A stretch of 27,878 bases of DNA, from positions 1 to 27,878 of the forward strand of contig JBEAPR010000121.1 in NCBI GenBank assembly GCA_041164265.1, written 5' to 3'. This DNA is from CALAZP01 sp041164265. Lineage in GTDB: Bacteria > Bacteroidota > Bacteroidia > Chitinophagales > Saprospiraceae. The notes under the pieces were generated by a model. It searched no databases. It worked only from the letters and a program-made list of their open reading frames with translations, and was not told the DNA's origin. Both the position numbers and the translations under genes were made by a program. Positions 24,730-27,878 of the stretch are shown in pieces (within the stretch, counting starts at the first letter, position 1; every line of letters begins with the position of its first letter).

Positions 24730-24744
24730 ATACTAAATTAGTAT
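24730..24744. promoter_or_regulatory. Perfect 15-bp palindrome upstream of the SsuD-like gene
   Basis: ATACTAA-A-TTAGTAT is a perfect 7+1+7 inverted repeat whose near edge is 25 bp from the monooxygenase ATG. Position and symmetry fit the operator of a dimeric regulator controlling the monooxygenase/symporter pair. No regulator gene is adjacent. Confidence 0.55.
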
Positions 24745-24750
24745 GGTAAA

Positions 24751-24790
24751 CTGCTTGGATAGCAGGTGGAATTCATTTTTCCCGAAGGGA
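24751..24790. repeat. Two small inverted repeats
   Basis: CTGCT-TGGAT-AGCAG (24751-24765) forms a 5-bp stem with a 5-nt loop. TCCCGAAGGGA (24780-24790) forms a 4-bp stem with a 3-nt loop, and TTCCCGAAGGGA is identical to 11621-11632 in the divergent promoter of the central locus. Neither is followed by a U-run in the minus direction. Confidence 0.4.
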
Positions 24791-24806
24791 TGTCTTATCT
24801 GATTCC

Positions 24807-24831
24807 AATATTCTTCAATTTTTAGAATATT
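24807..24831 (-). terminator. Weak candidate terminator after the metallopeptidase gene
   Basis: AATATTCT (24807-24814) and AGAATATT (24824-24831) make a perfect 8-bp A/T-rich stem with a 9-nt loop, 26 bp past the stop of the DUF6055-like gene. There is no U-run and little G+C, so termination would be inefficient. Confidence 0.3.
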
Positions 24832-24856
24832 TACTCCTAAGCAAGCGCTGAAAAAA

Positions 24857-26209
24857 TCAATACAAATCAGTATTGGTAAAAGACAAAGTATAGGGCAAGT
24901 GTTCTTCAGGAATCGGTGGATCCACCCATATTCTTGGGGTATACTTTTCATGAGCGCCTAAAACAACCAACCAAAGGTCAGTACAATTATTAGGAACCAC
25001 AAAGGAAATAGATTTAGTTTGAGTTCCAGATACCACTTCCATAGGGGAATAAACCCGCTCATTATTGGATAATAGTGCTACGTAACCCATTCTCCACCCT
25101 GCATTTTCTGGATTTTCAAGTTGATGATAACCATCAGCATTGGGTAACCCACTAAATGAAGTGCTAAGAGTAGTCCCAGATTCAGGAACTTTTAGTTTAA
25201 TTCCATTAAAGCCTGTTGTGGATGGAACGTTATCTTTTGATATCTGATAACTATTAGCCCCTAATTTTTGGAAAGATGGGGAGTAAAGATCCAAATAATT
25301 TTGTCCAGTATTTCTAAGCAAGTTTAAATCCCAGGTTATCAATCTGGATGCTGCATCGTACATTTCCTTATAAAACTCGTTAAGGTTAATTCCAGTTATT
25401 CTCATGTAGGCTTGAACTGGATCTTCTGGTTTTCTCGAATCTCTCCATAATTTTCCAATAAAATCTATACCATGCTTTTCTTCCCAATAGAAATGCAACC
25501 AATAACTGCAATATCTAATATCTTCGTGCATAAAGTGCTTATTAGATTGCTCCATAAAGCAATCTGCTTCATTAAAGGTATTTTCCGGCAGACACTTATA
25601 TGCTTGATAATTGGCGGTTTGCTCCCAAAAACCGTTACCACCTGATCCGTCCGGACCAAACCCATATCGATAACCACTGCCATCCCCATTATCACAGTAT
25701 ACCATATATTGAAAGGCATGTCCTATCTCATGTGCAATTACAGATCCAGCAGGTTGAGTAGTTAGTGGACTAATCCATAAAGCTCCAATAATATCATCAT
25801 AACCCGCTCCAGTAGCCAACCACTCATCTGTGTAATGAAGAAAAATTAAAAATTTGTAAGTATCTAGATAAGAACTTTGGTTACCCGTTTGAACAAATCC
25901 AAGTTCCAGATTTTTGGTATAAAATGCTTCAGATTGAGCTAATAAATCATCAATATCTACTCGCATTTCCTCTGGCAAACTACTTGAATTTGGTTGATTC
26001 CCGAAACCTTCTTCCCAAAAGACTACAAAATGTTCAGATTCCTTTTTACGAGTCATGCTCCATTGACTATTCTCCCCCTCATTCTCCATTTCCTCAAGAA
26101 TAAACTCTGGTAAATAAATTTCTAAACTAGAAACCTCTAAAGGAACAACGTCCATTTCTTGATTACATGACCAAAGAAATAGCAAACAAATAAAACAAGT
26201 TAATCTCAT
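24857..26209 (-). CDS. DUF6055-like lipoprotein with an HEIGH metallopeptidase motif
   Basis: A 450-residue lipoprotein. With the ATG at 26209 the leader is MRLTCFICLLFLWSC with lipidation at Cys15; an upstream ATG at 26236 would add nine residues (MFRFESKKI). The catalytic-looking zinc motif HEIGH (His160-Glu161-His164) lies in GSVIAHEIGHAFQYMVY, as in gluzincin or metzincin-type peptidases. A later segment, GFWEQTANYQAY, has the pattern WE-x-x-A-x-(Y/F) and could supply the third ligand (Glu). The rest matches my memory of the DUF6055 family, common in Bacteroidota and of unknown function. The C-terminal 130 residues are strand-rich, perhaps a beta-sandwich. It is probably exposed on the surface, cleaving an unknown protein. 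It is divergent from the esterase lipoprotein. Confidence 0.8.
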   Translation of the reverse strand: MRLTCFICLLFLWSCNQEMDVVPLEVSSLEIYLPEFILEEMENEGENSQWSMTRKKESEHFVVFWEEGFGNQPNSSSLPEEMRVDIDDLLAQSEAFYTKNLELGFVQTGNQSSYLDTYKFLIFLHYTDEWLATGAGYDDIIGALWISPLTTQPAGSVIAHEIGHAFQYMVYCDNGDGSGYRYGFGPDGSGGNGFWEQTANYQAYKCLPENTFNEADCFMEQSNKHFMHEDIRYCSYWLHFYWEEKHGIDFIGKLWRDSRKPEDPVQAYMRITGINLNEFYKEMYDAASRLITWDLNLLRNTGQNYLDLYSPSFQKLGANSYQISKDNVPSTTGFNGIKLKVPESGTTLSTSFSGLPNADGYHQLENPENAGWRMGYVALLSNNERVYSPMEVVSGTQTKSISFVVPNNCTDLWLVVLGAHEKYTPRIWVDPPIPEEHLPYTLSFTNTDLY

Positions 26210-26309
26210 TATTTTTTTACTTTCAAAACGAAACATATTATATTTTTATTTTACTTTAGTAGATAAAGGATAGGATGATGGGGCAGTATTATTTTCAATC
26301 TTATATTGA

Positions 26310-26462
26310 AAAATTTGGTCTAAATACCGTTCAGTTAATTTGGTTTTTGATTCGAGCGATAAAGAAAATCGAGTCTTCAAACTGAGTAAAGGCATATATT
26401 ATCTGGTTCTAGAAGATACAGATTCTCCAAAAAAATGGACTCAATTGTTTGTCAAATATTGA
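26310..26462 (+). pseudogene. Fragment resembling a T9SS type A sorting domain
   Basis: A 50-codon stretch open between two stops, with no start codon, reads like the end of a T9SS cargo protein: NLVFDSSDKENRV, then FKLSKGIYYLVLED, then WTQLFVKY and a TGA. The LSKGIYYLVL core plus a terminal hydrophobic-Lys-Tyr strand matches the C-terminal sorting domains that attach Bacteroidota proteins to the surface. The preceding part of such a gene is missing, so this is probably a fossil left by deletion. It ends 5 bp before the esterase ATG. Similarity is by eye only. Confidence 0.4.
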
Positions 26463-26466
26463 AAAT

Positions 26467-27375
26467 ATGGATGGTAGAATGTTATGTTTTTTGATGATTT
26501 TATTCGGTTGTTCAAAAGAACAAGGGGAGTTGAGCTCGATTAACAATCTAAACTCAAATACTGAAATAAATATTGAAAAATCTTGGCCTCAAGAACCCAA
26601 TGGTTGGACTTATCCTATTTTCATTGAGGTTCCCGAAGGAGATCCACCCGCTAATGGTTATCCGGTTTTGGTCCTACTTCACGGAAATGGAGGAACGGGA
26701 CAGGGTATCCTAAATGAAATCAAATCTGAAATTGCCTGTCATATATTGATTGCTATCTCTGGCTATAGAAAGAGTTGGAATATTTCAAATGAAGAAAGCG
26801 AAGCGCCAGACTTAGAAATGATTACCGAATTAACAGAGCAATTAACTGATTTCCAAAATGTAAATCCCAACAAAATAAGAATCCTTGGCTTTTCTAATGG
26901 GTCAGCCCTTGCTAATCGAATTTTAGTTGAAAACAAAAATCCTGCAATAGACCTTATAATTGGATTGGTTTCTCAACTTTCAGAAGCTCAATACAGAAAT
27001 AATAAATTTTACAAACCTTCAGGGGCCACAGGCAATGGACTTCCCTTTAATGGTTACGATACTGAAACCACCCCCCTTCAAAATCGATATTATTTGAGTA
27101 TTTGCAATCAAAATGATCCTGTAATACCTTATGATGGAGGAGAATTTTACGGCATAAATTTTATCAATGCTCAAGATGCAGCTTTCGCAGTGGCAGTAAG
27201 TCAAGGATTGGATCACAGTACGCCTCTGGCTGAATCATTTCCTATAGTACCCTACGGTTATGAGGAATACTCTTATTTAGATGGTCAGGTCATTCATATC
27301 AAAGGAAATGCAGAACACGGTCCTCCAGAAGGAATTTTCAACTACATAAGGAATTTTTTGGCAGATTGCAATTAA
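26467..27375 (+). CDS. Lipoprotein esterase of the alpha/beta-hydrolase fold
   Basis: A 302-residue hydrolase with a lipoprotein leader (MDGRMLCFLMILFGCSKEQG; lipidation at Cys15). The oxyanion-hole region is LLHGNGGTG. The triad is Ser143 in GFSNGS, Asp217 in NQNDPVIPYDGG and His284 in EHGPP. The layout resembles secreted feruloyl-esterase or polyhydroxybutyrate depolymerase-like (LpqC) enzymes, which act on ester-linked side groups of plant or algal polymers; the substrate here is unknown. I chose the ATG at 26467, which gives an Arg-containing n-region; a TTG at 26449 would overlap the T9SS-like fragment. It is divergent from the metallopeptidase gene, with a 257-bp gap. Confidence 0.82.
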   Translation: MDGRMLCFLMILFGCSKEQGELSSINNLNSNTEINIEKSWPQEPNGWTYPIFIEVPEGDPPANGYPVLVLLHGNGGTGQGILNEIKSEIACHILIAISGYRKSWNISNEESEAPDLEMITELTEQLTDFQNVNPNKIRILGFSNGSALANRILVENKNPAIDLIIGLVSQLSEAQYRNNKFYKPSGATGNGLPFNGYDTETTPLQNRYYLSICNQNDPVIPYDGGEFYGINFINAQDAAFAVAVSQGLDHSTPLAESFPIVPYGYEEYSYLDGQVIHIKGNAEHGPPEGIFNYIRNFLADCN

Positions 27376-27378
27376 TTT

Positions 27379-27410
27379 TTTGCTTGTTCATTCCTAAGCA
27401 AATATCTTTG
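27379..27410 (+). promoter_or_regulatory. Promoter of the HxlR-type gene
   Basis: TTTG at 27379-27382 and TATCTTTG at 27403-27410 (exact TAnnTTTG) are 20 bp apart, a good Bacteroidota promoter. The transcript would start near 27417, leaving a leader of about 85 nt that contains the tandem 11-bp repeats. The -33 element overlaps a 7-bp hairpin (27379-27385 with 27396-27402), which could instead end the esterase transcript. Confidence 0.5.
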
Positions 27411-27445
27411 TTTATCTAAATGTTAAAATCTTAGTCCATTATTGA

Positions 27446-27467
27446 TTTTTAATCTATTTTTAATCTA
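27446..27467. repeat. Tandem 11-bp repeat in the HxlR leader
   Basis: TTTTTAATCTA occurs twice without a gap (27446-27456 and 27457-27467), one helical turn apart, so a protein would meet both copies on the same face. It lies 34 bp upstream of the ATG, within the predicted transcript, and could be an operator for the regulator itself. Confidence 0.45.
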
Positions 27468-27501
27468 AATTTTACATTAAGTTAAAAAATAATTTATTGT
27501 T

Positions 27502-27878
27502 ATGAAAGTAGAGTATCGATGTGATTGTCCCATAACCACAGGTTTAGACATAATAGGGGATAGATGGAATTTGGTAATCATCAAACAAATGTTTTTCCAA
27601 AAGAAAAAAACATTCAAAGAATTTCTTGACTCCAGCGAAAATATAGCCTCCAACATTCTTTCTACAAGACTGAAGTTCTTGTTGGAGAATGAAATAATTA
27701 CCTTTAAAAGATTGGCCGAACAGAAGAAAATAAAAATTTATACTCTTACTCAAAAAGGATTGGATCTTTTGCCGTTAATCGTTGAAATAAATATCTGGAG
27801 CGACAAGCATTTGAGAAAGGAAAATCCTGTTATGCTTACCAATGAACAACTTGGTCTTGAATTGATTGATGAAGACAA
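27502..27878 (+). CDS. HxlR-family winged-helix regulator, cut by the right window edge
   Basis: 125 codons are visible and no stop is reached. The product begins MKVEYRCDCPITTGLDIIGD, followed by RWNLVIIKQM: the HxlR/MarR-like pattern of a conserved Cys-Pro, then xxxLDxIGxRWxLxIIxxL. The winged helix continues with FKEFLDSSENIASNILSTRL (recognition helix) and IYTLTQKGLDLLPLI (wing). Members are dimers that sense small electrophiles or oxidants, often through the N-terminal Cys, and regulate a neighbouring gene plus themselves. The target is probably just outside the window or the upstream lipoprotein genes. The start ATG follows an A/T-rich leader. Confidence 0.88.
   Translation, partial: MKVEYRCDCPITTGLDIIGDRWNLVIIKQMFFQKKKTFKEFLDSSENIASNILSTRLKFLLENEIITFKRLAEQKKIKIYTLTQKGLDLLPLIVEINIWSDKHLRKENPVMLTNEQLGLELIDED

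Noticed and set aside
24733..24951. 72-codon open frame on the minus strand between the metallopeptidase and monooxygenase genes
   Set aside because: It starts inside the metallopeptidase gene in another frame, has no recognisable motif and runs through the inverted-repeat cluster.
27379..27402. Terminator after the esterase gene
   Set aside because: TTTGCTT and AAGCAAA pair over 7 bp with a 10-nt loop, but no U-run follows and the stretch overlaps a better-supported promoter.

Overview
The window looks like a piece of a chromosome from a Bacteroidota bacterium, probably free-living and perhaps marine (both inferred, not measured). The evidence is that ribosome-binding regions are A-rich with little Shine-Dalgarno, several promoters fit the Bacteroidota pattern (TTG/TTTG near -33, TAnnTTTG near -7), many proteins carry lipoprotein or signal peptides, and there is a fragment resembling a type IX secretion (T9SS) sorting domain. 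There are no tRNA or rRNA genes, insertion sequences or CRISPR arrays. Both edges cut a gene: a lipoprotein on the left and an HxlR-type regulator on the right.

Left part (1-8.7 kb). A secreted S9 prolyl-oligopeptidase-type peptidase is followed by a secreted SOUL-type haem-binding protein. Converging on these is a minus-strand pair: an AlkB-type membrane alkane hydroxylase with a type I sulfatase 24 bp downstream. Next come a secreted protein of unknown function, a bidirectional terminator, a SulP/SLC26 anion transporter with a STAS domain, and a two-gene unit of a four-helix membrane protein and a tiny XRE regulator. The promoter of that unit is framed by two identical 21-bp sites, which looks like an autoregulated switch.

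Central part (8.9-22 kb). After a small thioredoxin-like gene comes a divergent catabolic locus that seems somewhat richer in G+C by eye than its flanks. Leftward: a ThuA-like protein and a class V PLP enzyme with a Tat-like leader. Rightward: a sugar epimerase-type TIM barrel, a 464-bp gap holding a degenerate 70-bp repeat array, then a tight run of a mandelate-racemase-type enolase-superfamily enzyme, a VOC enzyme, a D-2-hydroxyacid dehydrogenase, a 1057-residue SGNH/beta-propeller/HEAT/cytochrome c lipoprotein, a TspO-related membrane protein and a probable outer-membrane protein. A GH144-like glucanase lipoprotein follows. I read this as an uncharacterised pathway for a sugar acid or related polyol, with exported or surface oxidation steps; the substrate cannot be read from the sequence.

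Right part (22-27.9 kb). An SsuD-like flavin-dependent monooxygenase and an SSS-family symporter overlap by one base and look like an import-and-desulfonation module; a perfect 15-bp palindrome lies just upstream. Then come a DUF6055-like HEIGH metallopeptidase lipoprotein, the short T9SS-domain fossil, an esterase lipoprotein, and the truncated HxlR regulator preceded by tandem 11-bp repeats.

The best candidates for new biology are the central locus with its repeat array, the SsuD-like/SSS pair with its intergenic inverted repeats, and the promoter architecture at 7991-8052.
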